NCBI RefSeq assembly: GCF_009757775.1
Contig: NZ_RHLK01000002.1
Span: forward strand, 626,113 to 690,112
Source: Paenibacillus lutrae
GTDB lineage: Bacteria; Bacillota; Bacilli; Paenibacillales; NBRC-103111
Length of the DNA: 64,000 nt
Reading direction: 5' to 3'
Shown in pieces: positions 41,555 through 50,626 of the stretch (its first letter is position 1; each line of letters begins with the position of its first letter). The notes under the pieces were generated by a model. That model worked only from the letters and a program-made list of their open reading frames with translations, had not been told where the DNA came from and did no database searches. The position numbers were made by a program, and so were the translations under genes.

Positions 41555-44011
41555 ATGAAAGTTTCTTATAAATGGCTGTCGGAATACGTGGATCTGCAAG
41601 GATTCACAGCGGAAGAGCTTGCTGAAAAATTGACGAGAAGCGGCATTGAGGTCGATATTGTCGAATCGCTCAACAAAGGTGTGTCGGGTGTTGTTGTCGG
41701 TTATGTCAAAGCAAAGACGAAGCATCCCGATGCGGATAAACTGAATGTATGTACCGTAGATGTCGGAAGCGGGGAAGATCTGCAGATCGTCTGTGGAGCG
41801 AAGAATGTGGATGCCGGTCAAAAAGTGCCGGTTGCCGTAATCGGCGCAGTCCTTCCGGGAGATTTCAAAATCAAACGCGCCAAGCTGCGCGGTGTGGAGT
41901 CCCAGGGGATGATCTGCTCGGCCAAGGAACTTGGCATGAACGATAAGCTGCTGCCCAAAGAAATTCAGGAAGGTATTCTGGTTCTGCCGGCATCCACCGA
42001 AGTTGGTCTATCCATTCTGGATGTGCTGACGCTCGATGACCAAGTGCTTGAAATGGAACTGACTCCGAACCGTTCGGACTGTCTGAGCATGATCGGAACC
42101 GCCTATGAAATCGGTGCAATTCTGGGCCGTCCTGTCCAATTGCCGGAAGATAAACGGCATCCGAATGTCGAGATGAGCACAACCAAAGCGGAAGACCGCA
42201 TCAGCGTAAAGATTGATGCGCAGGAAGCGTGCACGCAGTATGCGGCTCGTCTCATTGAAGGGGTAACCGTAGGCACCTCGCCGCTGTGGATGCAGAGCCG
42301 CCTCATGGCAGCCGGCGTGCGTCCGATCAATAACATCGTCGATGTGACGAACTATGTCATGCTTGAATACGGACAGCCGCTGCATGCGTTCGATGCCGAT
42401 CAGGTTGATTCCGGCCGCATCGTTGTAAGGCTCGCTCATGAAGGGGAGAAGATGGTCACCCTGGATGACATAGAGCGTACACTGGAGCCGCACATGCTGC
42501 TTGTAACGGACGGCATCAAGCCGATTGCGATCGCGGGCGTTATGGGCGGAGCCAACTCGGAAGTTACCGAGGGCACGACGAATATTTTGCTTGAATCGGC
42601 ACGTTTTGCAGGTCCTTCCGTCCGTAAAACATCCCGTCAGCTGGGCCTTCGTTCCGAAGCGAGCCTTCGTTTCGAGAAAGAAGTGAATCCGGAAGCGGTT
42701 ATCTCGGCTCTGGACCGCGCAGCTGCGCTTCTCGTCCTTTGCTGCGGCGGAAAAGTAGCACAGGGTATCGTCCAGGAGATCGGTGCTACTTATACGCATG
42801 CTAAGATCGCCCTTAAGCTCGACCGCGTAAATCATTACCTCGGCACCGATCTTTCTATCCAGCAGGTCAAAGAAATTCTGGACCGTCTGGGACTGGAATA
42901 CGGTCTGCTTGACGGCGGTTCTCTGATTGTTCAAATTCCGGGACGCCGCGGGGATATTACCCGGGATGTGGATCTTATTGAAGAAATCGCCCGTCTCTAC
43001 GGTTATGATAATATCCCGACCACCCTGATGACAGGAGTAACGACTCCGGGTTCCTTGACACGCGAACAGGCGCTTCGCCGCACGATTTCACGTCTTCTGA
43101 CCGGCAGCGGACTTCATGAGGTAATTACCTATACTTTATCGCATCGCGAAAGTACGGCAGATTATCCGGGATTGTATCCGCAATACACGCCGATTCCGCT
43201 GGCCATGCCAATGAGTGAAGACCGTAGTGTGCTGCGTACCACGATTGTGCCGCATCTGCTTGAAACTGTTACGTATAACCGCAACCGCAAGAATGACGAT
43301 GTAGCTATTTTTGAAGCCGGCACAGTCTTCCTGTCAGAAGAAGCCGAAGCCGGGTTAACTAAACAGCCGCAGGAGAAACGCGTTCTGGGGATCGCGATGA
43401 CGGGCAGCCGTACAGGCAGTCACTGGCAGCAAAAGCAGAAAAAAGTTGATTTCTATGATATCAAAGGAGTTTTTGAACGGATAACTTCTTATCTGGGACT
43501 TCATGTAGAATATCGCTCGGCCCAAAAAGAAGGCTTTCACCCGGGCCGTACCGCCGAGCTCATTCTGGTAACTTCTTCCGGAGAGCGTCAGCCGATCGGA
43601 TATATGGGGCAGCTTCATCCGACTCTGCAGAAAAAGCGCGATCTGGAAGACACGTATGTACTGGAAGCAGAGCTGGGTCCGATTCTTCAACATGCGGATT
43701 ATGAAGCGGACTACAAGCTGCTGCCTCGTTACCCGTCGGCAAGCCGGGATATGGCGCTGGTTGTAGACGCTGCTGTGCCGGTAGGCGAATTGGAGAAACT
43801 GGCCGCAGAGACCGCAGGAGAGCTCCTGGAGTCTATCCGTGTGTTCGATGTATACACCGGAGAACGTCTGGGCGAAGGGAAGAAAAGTATTGCGTTTGCA
43901 CTTGTATACCGGCATCCGGATCGTACTTTGCAGGACGAAGAAGTTGCTCAATTGCACGAGGGCGTTGTGAAGGCGCTGGAGACCGCTTTCGGAGCGGAAC
44001 TGCGTAAGTGA
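41555..44011 (+). CDS. pheT: phenylalanine-tRNA ligase beta subunit
   Basis: The 818-residue partner of PheS. It has the N-terminal tRNA-binding domain (DKLNVCTVDVGSGEDLQIVCG), the B3/B4 editing domains (PLHAFDADQV onwards), the B5 domain, the core, and the C-terminal FDX-ACB domain (RYPSASRDMALVVD onwards). It starts 25 bp after pheS with GAGGAGGGAATAAGACG upstream. Full length with no anomaly. Confidence 0.97.
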   Translation: MKVSYKWLSEYVDLQGFTAEELAEKLTRSGIEVDIVESLNKGVSGVVVGYVKAKTKHPDADKLNVCTVDVGSGEDLQIVCGAKNVDAGQKVPVAVIGAVLPGDFKIKRAKLRGVESQGMICSAKELGMNDKLLPKEIQEGILVLPASTEVGLSILDVLTLDDQVLEMELTPNRSDCLSMIGTAYEIGAILGRPVQLPEDKRHPNVEMSTTKAEDRISVKIDAQEACTQYAARLIEGVTVGTSPLWMQSRLMAAGVRPINNIVDVTNYVMLEYGQPLHAFDADQVDSGRIVVRLAHEGEKMVTLDDIERTLEPHMLLVTDGIKPIAIAGVMGGANSEVTEGTTNILLESARFAGPSVRKTSRQLGLRSEASLRFEKEVNPEAVISALDRAAALLVLCCGGKVAQGIVQEIGATYTHAKIALKLDRVNHYLGTDLSIQQVKEILDRLGLEYGLLDGGSLIVQIPGRRGDITRDVDLIEEIARLYGYDNIPTTLMTGVTTPGSLTREQALRRTISRLLTGSGLHEVITYTLSHRESTADYPGLYPQYTPIPLAMPMSEDRSVLRTTIVPHLLETVTYNRNRKNDDVAIFEAGTVFLSEEAEAGLTKQPQEKRVLGIAMTGSRTGSHWQQKQKKVDFYDIKGVFERITSYLGLHVEYRSAQKEGFHPGRTAELILVTSSGERQPIGYMGQLHPTLQKKRDLEDTYVLEAELGPILQHADYEADYKLLPRYPSASRDMALVVDAAVPVGELEKLAAETAGELLESIRVFDVYTGERLGEGKKSIAFALVYRHPDRTLQDEEVAQLHEGVVKALETAFGAELRK

Positions 44012-44048
44012 TCTTTCGCTGAAAAATCAGGGCATGCAGAAGGAAATA

Positions 44049-44096
44049 GGGCGGGTCACATCGAATTCTTACTCGATGGACCGGCCCTTCATTTTT
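44049..44096 (+). terminator. terminator after pheT
   Basis: GGGCGGGTCACATCGA pairs imperfectly with TCGATGGACCGGCCC, followed by TTCATTTTTA. Confidence 0.65.
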
Positions 44097-44192
44097 ATGT
44101 TAACGTGTATAGGCAGGGTTAAATTTGTCTGAACCGCTGCTGCCGTTACATGCGGCCGATTCGAATGTTGTACAACCGAAGGAGGATTTATC

Positions 44193-47100
44193 GTGAATTC
44201 GGAAGAAAGAGCGAATATTACCGTTGACATATATGGAAATGAATACAAATTAAGAGGGAATTCCAACCCGTCTTATGTAAGAAAAGTGGCAGCTGAGGTT
44301 AATGAACAAATGGTTCAGATCGCCTCCAGTTACCCGCGTCTGGATACATATAAAATTGCGGTGCTCGCTGCCGTTAATCTGACGGACGAGAAAGCCCAGC
44401 TGGCTCAGCGGTTCGATCAGTCCGAAGGAAAGCTGGGAGATTTGAATAAAGCCGTTGCTCAAGCCGAATCCGCCGTCGAGAAGGCCAGGCAGGAGCTGGA
44501 AAAAGCGAAGCAGGAAGAGCAGCAGCTCAGTCAGGAACTGACGCAAGCCCGTGAACAGGGAGAACTGTCTGCCAGACGTGAGCAAGAAATGAAAGCTGAG
44601 CTCCAGCAGGCCAAACAGAGAAGTGAGCAAATTCAGCGTGAGCTGAGCACAGCTCGCGAGAAGTCGCAGCAGGCTGCTAAGCGGGAAGAGCAGCTGCGCA
44701 GTGAGCTTCAGCAGGCTAAGCAGCATGGGGAGAAACTCCAGAATGTGCAGAATACGTTAAAGCAGCAAATGGAGAAAGATGCGGCACAAGCCCAGCAGAT
44801 GAAGCACAAATTAGATGAAACTGTTGAGCGTGAGAAGAAACTCCAGGCTGAAGCAGACCGGACTAAACAAAATGTAGAATCTCTGCGCAAGGAACTTGAG
44901 AAAGAAAAACAAGCCGCTCAGCAGCTTCGAAGTGACGCCAAGGCATCTCTGGCTCAGATCCAGGAAGCGGCCGAGAAGGAACAGACTTTAAGGGCGGAGC
45001 TCGCCCTGCTTAAGCAGCGCAGTGAGCAAGTCCAGCGTGAGCTCAGCGGATTCAAGGAGCGGACTAAGCAGCAGGAGCAGCAGCTGCAAGATCTGAAGTC
45101 TGAGCTTAAGCAGCTTGCGGAGCGGGAGAGCAGCGTACGCAAGGAAGCGGAGCAAGCCCGGCAGGATGCGGAAGCGCTTCTGGAAGATCTGGAGCGTGAG
45201 AAGGCTGCTGCAGAAGCCAGGCAGCAGCAATCGGATGCAGAGTTTGCAAGGCTGCAAGAAGAGAATAAATCTGCAGACGCACAGCTCGCTGCGATTAAGT
45301 CTGAGCTGGAACTGGCGCATGTTAGCGTACAGGAAAGCAAAGAACGGGAAGAACAATTAAATGAGGCTGCCCAGCTTGCCGCCGAGCGTGAAGAGATGCT
45401 TCGCAGTGAGCTTCAGCAGGCTCAGCGCGATGCGGAAGCACTGCTGGAAGAAGTAGAGCGTGAGAAAGCCGAGGCAGAGGCTGTACGCGAGGAGCTGCGT
45501 GAAGCGGCTGAACGGGAGCAGACCCAGCGCGCCGAGCTTGCCCTGATTAAGCAGCGTTCCGAAGAGACCCAGCGTGAGCTTGCTGAGAGCCGGGAACATG
45601 TACAGCAGCAGGAACAGCAGCTGCTTGATACCGCTGAACGGGTGGAAGAAGTGCGCCGGGAATTGGCGCAGGCCCGAAGCGATGCGGAAGCGTTGCTTGA
45701 AGACCTGGAACTGGGTAAAGCGGCAGCCGATGAAGAGCTGCGTGAATCAACCGAGGCTTTGAAATCGGCCCGTTTGGAAGCGAAAGCGGCCAAGGAGTCG
45801 GCTGAGGCCGAGAGATCCTCGCGTGAAGCGGTACAGCAGGAGAAAGCTTCGGTGGAAGCGAAACTGGAAGAAACCGCAGCAGCGCTGGAAGCGGCCGAGC
45901 AGCGTCATGCTTCGGCTGAGGCGAAGCTGAGCGAGACAAGCGCGGCGCTGGAGCAAGCGAAGCAGGAAGCGGCGGTAGCGCGAGAATCTGCCGAGACTGA
46001 GCTTCTGGAAGCGCTGGAGGCCGCGGAGAGCGAGAAGGCAGCGCGTGAAGCGGAGCAGGAGCAGCGGGCTTCGGTGGAAGCGAAACTGGAAGAAACCGCA
46101 GCAGCGCTGGAAACGGCCGAGCAGCGTCATGCTTCGGCTGAGGCGAAGCTGAGCGAGACAAGCGCGGCGCTGGAGCAAGCGAAGCAGGAAGCGGCGGCAG
46201 CACGTGAAGCTGCCGAGACCGAGCTTCTGGAAGCGCTGGAGGCTGCGGAGAGCGAGAAGGCAGCGCGTGAAGCGGTACAGCAGGAGAAAGCTTCGGTGGA
46301 AGCGAAGCTGGAAGAAACCGCAGCAGCGTTGGAAGCGGCCGAGCGGCGTCATGCTTCGGCTGAGGCGAAGCTGAGCGAGACAAGCGCGGCGCTGGAGAAG
46401 GCGAAGCAGGAAGCAACGTCTGCGCGAGAATCCGCCGAGACGGAGCTTCTGGAAGCGCTGGAGGCCGCGGAGAGCGAGAAGGCAGCGCGTGAAGCGGAGC
46501 AGGAGCAGCGGGCTTCGGTTGAAGCGAAGCTGGAAGAAACTGCAGCAGCGCTGGAAGCGGCCGAGCAGCGTCATGCTTCGGCTGCGGCGAAGCTGAGCGA
46601 GACGAACGCGGCGCTGGAGAAGGCGAAGCAGGAAGCGGCGTCAGCACGTGAAGCTGCTGAGTCTGAGCTTCTGGAAGCGCTGGAGGCCGCGGAGAGCGAG
46701 AAGGCAGCGCGTGAAGCGGAACAGCAGCAGCGGGCATCGGTGGAAGCGCAGCTGGAAGAAACTGCAGCAGCGCTGGAAGCGGCCGAGCAGCGTCGTGCTT
46801 CGGCTGCGGCGAAGCTGAGCGAGACGAACGCGGCGCTGGAGAAGGCGAAGCAGGAAGCGGCGTCAGCACGTGAAGCTGCTGAGTCTGAGCTTCTGGAAGC
46901 GCTGGAGGCCGCGGAGAGCGAGAAGGCGGCGCGTGAATCAGAGCAGCAGCAGCGGGCTTCGGTTGAAGCGAAGCTGGAAGAAACCGCAGCAGCGCTGGAA
47001 GCGGCCGAGCAGCGTCATGCTTCGGCTGAGGCGAAGCTTAGCGAAACGAACGCGGCGCTGGAGAAGGCGAAGCAGGAAGCGGCGGCAGCACGTGAAGCTG

Positions 47101-49184
47101 CCGAGACAGAGCTTCTGGAAGCGCTGGAGGCCGCTGAGAGCGAGAAGGCGGCGCGTGAATCAGAGCAGCAGCAGCGGGCATCGGTGGAAGCGAAGCTGGA
47201 AGAAACCGCAGCAGCGCTGGAAGCGGCCGAGCGGCGTCATGCTTCGGCTGAGGCGAAGCTGAGCGAGACAAGCGCGGCGCTAGAAGCTTCTGAGCAGCGC
47301 CGGGTAGGGTCCGAAGTGAAGCTGAGCGAAACGTATGCAGTACTGGAGCAAACAAATCAGGAAGCGCAGCAGCAGATTGCTGCGCTGCAAGCCGAGCTGG
47401 CAGCTGAGCGTGAACGTTTGGCGCGGGAGAAGGCGGAAGCGGCCGGACTTGCCGGCGAGCTTCAGGCTGCTGCAGCGCGTGAAGAGGCGCTTGGCGCAGA
47501 TTTGGCGCGGTCCCGGCAAGACGCAGATGCTCTGCTGGCGGATATCGAGCAGCAAGAAGCGGCCAAAAACAGGTTATCTGAATCCGCGCAGGCGCTTGAG
47601 AGAGCGCTTCAGCAGGAGGCGGATGCCCGTCAGTCTGCTCAAAATGAATTGACTGAAGCTAAAGAAGCCGTACAGAGAAATGAAGAATGGGTTCGAACAC
47701 TTGAGTTGGAGAAGTCGACTTTACAGGCGGAACTTCATGACTCTAAAAAAATGCTGGAGATGGCCCTTCAGGAAGCGGCTGAGGCAGAGGGTGCGGCTGC
47801 AAAGGCAGCCGAACAAGCCGAAGTTCTTATTACCGGACTGCGCCAAGATCTCTCTGAGGCTCACAGGGAACATGAAACGGGCCGGAGTGAAATGGCTCAG
47901 ACCGTCAGCAGGCTGAAAACGGCGCTGGAAGCGGCCGAGAGCGACTTGTCCGCAGAGCGGGAACGCGTTATGCAGGAAAATGCCGTTTCCTCGGATTTGT
48001 CGGTGAAGCTTAAATCTGCCGAAGCGCGTGAAGAAGCACTTCGTGGGGAATTGGCTCAAGCGAAGCAGGACGCTGAAGCATTGCTGGAAGATCTGGAGCG
48101 CCATCAATCTGATGCGGAGAGCAGACTGCGTGAGCTTACGTTATCGCTGGAGGAAGCCCATAAGGAAACGGTTGCCGCTCATCAGAGAAGAGCGGAGCTG
48201 GAAGCGTCTTTCCATACTCAGCTCGCAGAGGCGTTAATTCAGAGTGAGAAAATGTTCACGGAAGTGGCGGCTGCAAGAGAGAAGGCGGAGCGCGAACTGG
48301 TATCGGAGAAGGGAAGATCCGCCCAGGAACAACTTGCGGCCACAGAGCTGGCGGAGGCGCTGAAACTGGCAACAGAACGTGAAGAAACGCTTGCCAGGGA
48401 ACTGACCGAGGCACTTCTGAATGCTGAAGCCTTATTCGAGCAACTGGAGCTCGGACAACGGGAAGCTCAGGCCAAATTGAACGAATCAACGGCTGCTCTT
48501 GAAGAAGCGCGTGAAGCGGCGAAGCTTGAGCTGGCTGCCGAACGCCAGCGGGCAGCGCAGGAGATCCGCTCCATGGAAGGCCTCGTTGCCAAGCTCGAAG
48601 AAGCGGAAGCAGCCCGCGTGGAAGCCGTGAAGCGGGAAGCGCAGCTTCGTGAGGAGCTGGACCGGGTCAAAGCGGCGGGTGAAGCAAGCAATGCCGAACT
48701 GACCTCCGCGCTGCGTGAAGTAGCCGCTACCCAGCAAATGGCTCATGAGCAGGTTCTTCAGGAGCAGAATATCCGCAGGGAGCTGGAGAAGGCGCTGACG
48801 GAGAGGCGCTCTTTACAGGAAGAATTGGACGCTTATCGCCAGCTGATGGATGAGCAGGCGGATCAGGAAAGGGCGAGCCTGGGCGAAATGGGTACGCTGC
48901 GCAGCGAGACCGGCAAGCTCAGCCAGGAACTGGCGAAGCTTCAGGAAGCGCTGGAAGCCGAAAGCAAACGGAGCGGCTTGCTGCAGCATCAGCTGGAAGA
49001 GCTGGAACAGACCCATCTTCAGACCCAGCAAAGCTTGACAGAGCTCCGCCGGCGTGACGAGCAGGCAAGCGGGCGCTGGGAAACGCTTCAGGAGGAACAT
49101 AGCAAGCTGCTCGACGAATATTCCAAGCTTCAGAGCGAGTATAACGAGTGGGTTCAACTCGTCATGGAAGAGCCGAAGGAGTAA
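44193..49184 (+). CDS. zapA: ZapA domain fused to a giant repetitive coiled coil
   Basis: ZapA is a small FtsZ-ring accessory protein, about 85 residues in B. subtilis. Here residues 1-90 are a complete ZapA domain: NITVDIYGNEYKLRG, then SYVRKVAAEVNEQMVQIAS and YPRLDTYKIAVLAAVNLTDE. The remaining 1570 residues are Glu/Ala/Lys/Gln/Arg-rich, almost free of Pro, and clearly coiled coil. Residues about 551-1040 contain six full and one partial copies of a 74-residue repeat. A second family of about six segments reads like DAEALLEDLE at residues near 325, 415, 498, 1110, 1293 and 1413. The C-terminus, SKLQSEYNEWVQLVMEEP, looks like the normal end of Paenibacillus-type ZapA. GTG at 44193 follows GAAGGAGGATTTATC. 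The stop overlaps cvpA by one base. The locus position matches zapA in Bacillus. Confidence 0.93.
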   Translation: MNSEERANITVDIYGNEYKLRGNSNPSYVRKVAAEVNEQMVQIASSYPRLDTYKIAVLAAVNLTDEKAQLAQRFDQSEGKLGDLNKAVAQAESAVEKARQELEKAKQEEQQLSQELTQAREQGELSARREQEMKAELQQAKQRSEQIQRELSTAREKSQQAAKREEQLRSELQQAKQHGEKLQNVQNTLKQQMEKDAAQAQQMKHKLDETVEREKKLQAEADRTKQNVESLRKELEKEKQAAQQLRSDAKASLAQIQEAAEKEQTLRAELALLKQRSEQVQRELSGFKERTKQQEQQLQDLKSELKQLAERESSVRKEAEQARQDAEALLEDLEREKAAAEARQQQSDAEFARLQEENKSADAQLAAIKSELELAHVSVQESKEREEQLNEAAQLAAEREEMLRSELQQAQRDAEALLEEVEREKAEAEAVREELREAAEREQTQRAELALIKQRSEETQRELAESREHVQQQEQQLLDTAERVEEVRRELAQARSDAEALLEDLELGKAAADEELRESTEALKSARLEAKAAKESAEAERSSREAVQQEKASVEAKLEETAAALEAAEQRHASAEAKLSETSAALEQAKQEAAVARESAETELLEALEAAESEKAAREAEQEQRASVEAKLEETAAALETAEQRHASAEAKLSETSAALEQAKQEAAAAREAAETELLEALEAAESEKAAREAVQQEKASVEAKLEETAAALEAAERRHASAEAKLSETSAALEKAKQEATSARESAETELLEALEAAESEKAAREAEQEQRASVEAKLEETAAALEAAEQRHASAAAKLSETNAALEKAKQEAASAREAAESELLEALEAAESEKAAREAEQQQRASVEAQLEETAAALEAAEQRRASAAAKLSETNAALEKAKQEAASAREAAESELLEALEAAESEKAARESEQQQRASVEAKLEETAAALEAAEQRHASAEAKLSETNAALEKAKQEAAAAREAAETELLEALEAAESEKAARESEQQQRASVEAKLEETAAALEAAERRHASAEAKLSETSAALEASEQRRVGSEVKLSETYAVLEQTNQEAQQQIAALQAELAAERERLAREKAEAAGLAGELQAAAAREEALGADLARSRQDADALLADIEQQEAAKNRLSESAQALERALQQEADARQSAQNELTEAKEAVQRNEEWVRTLELEKSTLQAELHDSKKMLEMALQEAAEAEGAAAKAAEQAEVLITGLRQDLSEAHREHETGRSEMAQTVSRLKTALEAAESDLSAERERVMQENAVSSDLSVKLKSAEAREEALRGELAQAKQDAEALLEDLERHQSDAESRLRELTLSLEEAHKETVAAHQRRAELEASFHTQLAEALIQSEKMFTEVAAAREKAERELVSEKGRSAQEQLAATELAEALKLATEREETLARELTEALLNAEALFEQLELGQREAQAKLNESTAALEEAREAAKLELAAERQRAAQEIRSMEGLVAKLEEAEAARVEAVKREAQLREELDRVKAAGEASNAELTSALREVAATQQMAHEQVLQEQNIRRELEKALTERRSLQEELDAYRQLMDEQADQERASLGEMGTLRSETGKLSQELAKLQEALEAESKRSGLLQHQLEELEQTHLQTQQSLTELRRRDEQASGRWETLQEEHSKLLDEYSKLQSEYNEWVQLVMEEPKE
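45846..47300 (+). repeat. 222-bp coding tandem repeat, six full copies plus a partial one
   Basis: The sequence around GCTTCGGTGGAAGCGAA recurs at 45846, 46068, 46290, 46512, 46734, 46956 and 47178, exactly 222 bp apart each time. Copies differ at only a few bases. The unit encodes 74 residues beginning ASVEAKLEETAAALEAAEQR, continuing SAEAKLSETSAALEQAKQEA and ending near ELLEALEAAESEKAARE. The seventh copy breaks down after about 120 bp. Seventy-four residues fit nine heptads plus one hendecad. Confidence 0.95.
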
Positions 49185-49732
49185 TGGCTCTGCCTCCATG
49201 GAATGTGCTTGACTGGTCCATCCTGGTCATTCTGGCGGGAGGGCTCTTCCTGGGATATGCAAGGGGACTGATCAGCGGGCTTGTTTCGATGGCGGGATTA
49301 TTGATCGCGTTATTCGTGGCGGCCCGCTATCACCGTCCTGTTGCCGAATATTTACTGGAATGGCTTTCCCTTTCTTCTTTTTCCGGTTATGATAAATATG
49401 AGTTTTTGGTAAAAGGACTGAATTTGGAGTTTTATATCGCAGGTGCTTTGGCATTTGCCTTTCTGTTCATTCTGGTCAAGCTGCTGCTGGGTATTGCGGG
49501 AAGAATGCTGAACCTCATCGCACGCCTGCCTGGTTTGAATTTGATAAATCGAATAACGGGCGCTGCTCTCGGAGGAATAGAGGCGTTTGTCCTTCTCGTC
49601 ATTGCCGTTCATATGATGGTTATTCTGCCTTCCGATTATGTCCAGGACATGCTTGGCAGCTCGCGTATAGCTCCCTATCTGCTTGACGACGTACTCGAAT
49701 GGGCACGCGGCATTTGGGAACGGTATACGTAA
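49184..49732 (+). CDS. CvpA-family membrane protein
   Basis: A 182-residue protein with four hydrophobic helices. ATG at 49184 overlaps the preceding stop (TAATG) and follows GAAGGAG. Family features are WSILVILAGGLFLGYARGLI and the Gly/Asn-rich RLPGLNLINRITGAALGGIE in the middle. In B. subtilis the same gene (yshB) follows zapA and is implicated in membrane functions linked to colicin V production and cell division in other bacteria. Co-transcription with the ZapA fusion is almost certain. Confidence 0.9.
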   Translation: MALPPWNVLDWSILVILAGGLFLGYARGLISGLVSMAGLLIALFVAARYHRPVAEYLLEWLSLSSFSGYDKYEFLVKGLNLEFYIAGALAFAFLFILVKLLLGIAGRMLNLIARLPGLNLINRITGAALGGIEAFVLLVIAVHMMVILPSDYVQDMLGSSRIAPYLLDDVLEWARGIWERYT

Positions 49733-49748
49733 CTTTAGTGAAACCTAT

Positions 49749-49771
49749 CCTCCCGCAAGGGAGGTTTTTTT
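49749..49771 (+). terminator. terminator of the zapA-cvpA operon
   Basis: CCTCCC pairs with GGGAGG around GCAA, followed by seven T residues. Confidence 0.8.
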
Positions 49772-49953
49772 ACCGGATTGGAAGAAATTCGTATACATAA
49801 TCCGATCGTTTAAAAAGCAAAGAGATATGCACCCGTACATACGTACCAGGCAAGCGTGCGCAGATGCCAGGCGGTTACAGCCGCAACACCTGCTTTCGTT
49901 CCAGCCGGATAAATCGGTATGCGACCGTGGAGCGAGAGGAGGAGAACCAGACA

Positions 49954-50526
49954 ATGGAACAAACGTTAGCCGCAGGAAACGTCGTTATCGCCGCTTTTAT
50001 TATGATCTCAGCTTGTCTCGGGTGGTTCTATGTATGGATTCGTAAAAAGCAGAAAGCAGAGGGAGCGGCACAAGTCCAGTCGATCATTACCGCGATAGCG
50101 GTTACGTTCTTTTTCCTCCTTCCGCTGCTGATTATGTTCGTGTGCATGTACGCCGCGCTGCTCAGTGCAGGAACCTTCCTCACGGATAGTATCTGGTATG
50201 AAAGATCCGAGGATCTGCTCAGCCTGGCCTTGCTGTTGGTATTCGGGCAGGTGGTGCTTAGTTTCCCGGTCCGGCTGCTGCTGCGCCTGGGAGCCCTCGA
50301 ACCGCTCAAGCGCCTGCGCAGCAAACTGGGGATGCCGCTCCTCCCGCTTCAGCTCAGCCTGACGATGCTGACGTTTGCGATCGGTTACTCTGCCGCAAGG
50401 GCATGGAGCCTGACATCCGTGGAGCTGAATGAACAGGGATTGTTTTATATAGCGGTTCTTCCCCCGCTGGCCGCCTTCGGTATCTTCGCCTTACTCCGCC
50501 GTAAACGGCAGAAATCCGATCAGTAG
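49954..50526 (+). CDS. hypothetical polytopic membrane protein
   Basis: A 190-residue protein with five hydrophobic segments and a basic C-terminal tail RRKRQKSD. ATG at 49954 follows AGAGGAGGAGAACCAGAC. The first 90 bases of the longer reading frame are upstream of this site and are not coding. The family is not recognised. In Bacillus this chromosomal position, between cvpA and mutS2, holds polX, which is absent here. Confidence 0.7.
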   Translation: MEQTLAAGNVVIAAFIMISACLGWFYVWIRKKQKAEGAAQVQSIITAIAVTFFFLLPLLIMFVCMYAALLSAGTFLTDSIWYERSEDLLSLALLLVFGQVVLSFPVRLLLRLGALEPLKRLRSKLGMPLLPLQLSLTMLTFAIGYSAARAWSLTSVELNEQGLFYIAVLPPLAAFGIFALLRRKRQKSDQ

Positions 50527-50547
50527 GAATCCGCCCCTGAACACACC

Positions 50548-50597
50548 AAAAAGCTTGCGTCTACGTATCGGCCGATACGAATGACGCAAGCTTTTTT
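50548..50597. terminator. strong bidirectional terminator with inner palindrome
   Basis: AAAAAGCTTGCGT at 50548-50560 pairs perfectly with ACGCAAGCTTTTT at 50584-50596. The loop itself contains the 16-bp palindrome CGTATCGGCCGATACG. Confidence 0.85.
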
Positions 50598-50626
50598 AAA
50601 TCTGCAAGTCTATTGGCGGTCAGAGA

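Noticed and set aside
45547-46869. Long minus-strand reading frame of 440 codons opposite the ZapA repeats
   Set aside because: It is Pro/Ala/Ser/Arg-rich low complexity created by the codon bias of the repeats on the other strand, with no ribosome binding site or domain.
45846-47300. Regular repeats as a CRISPR array
   Set aside because: The unit is 222 bp, fully coding and in frame, with no short repeat-spacer structure and no cas genes.
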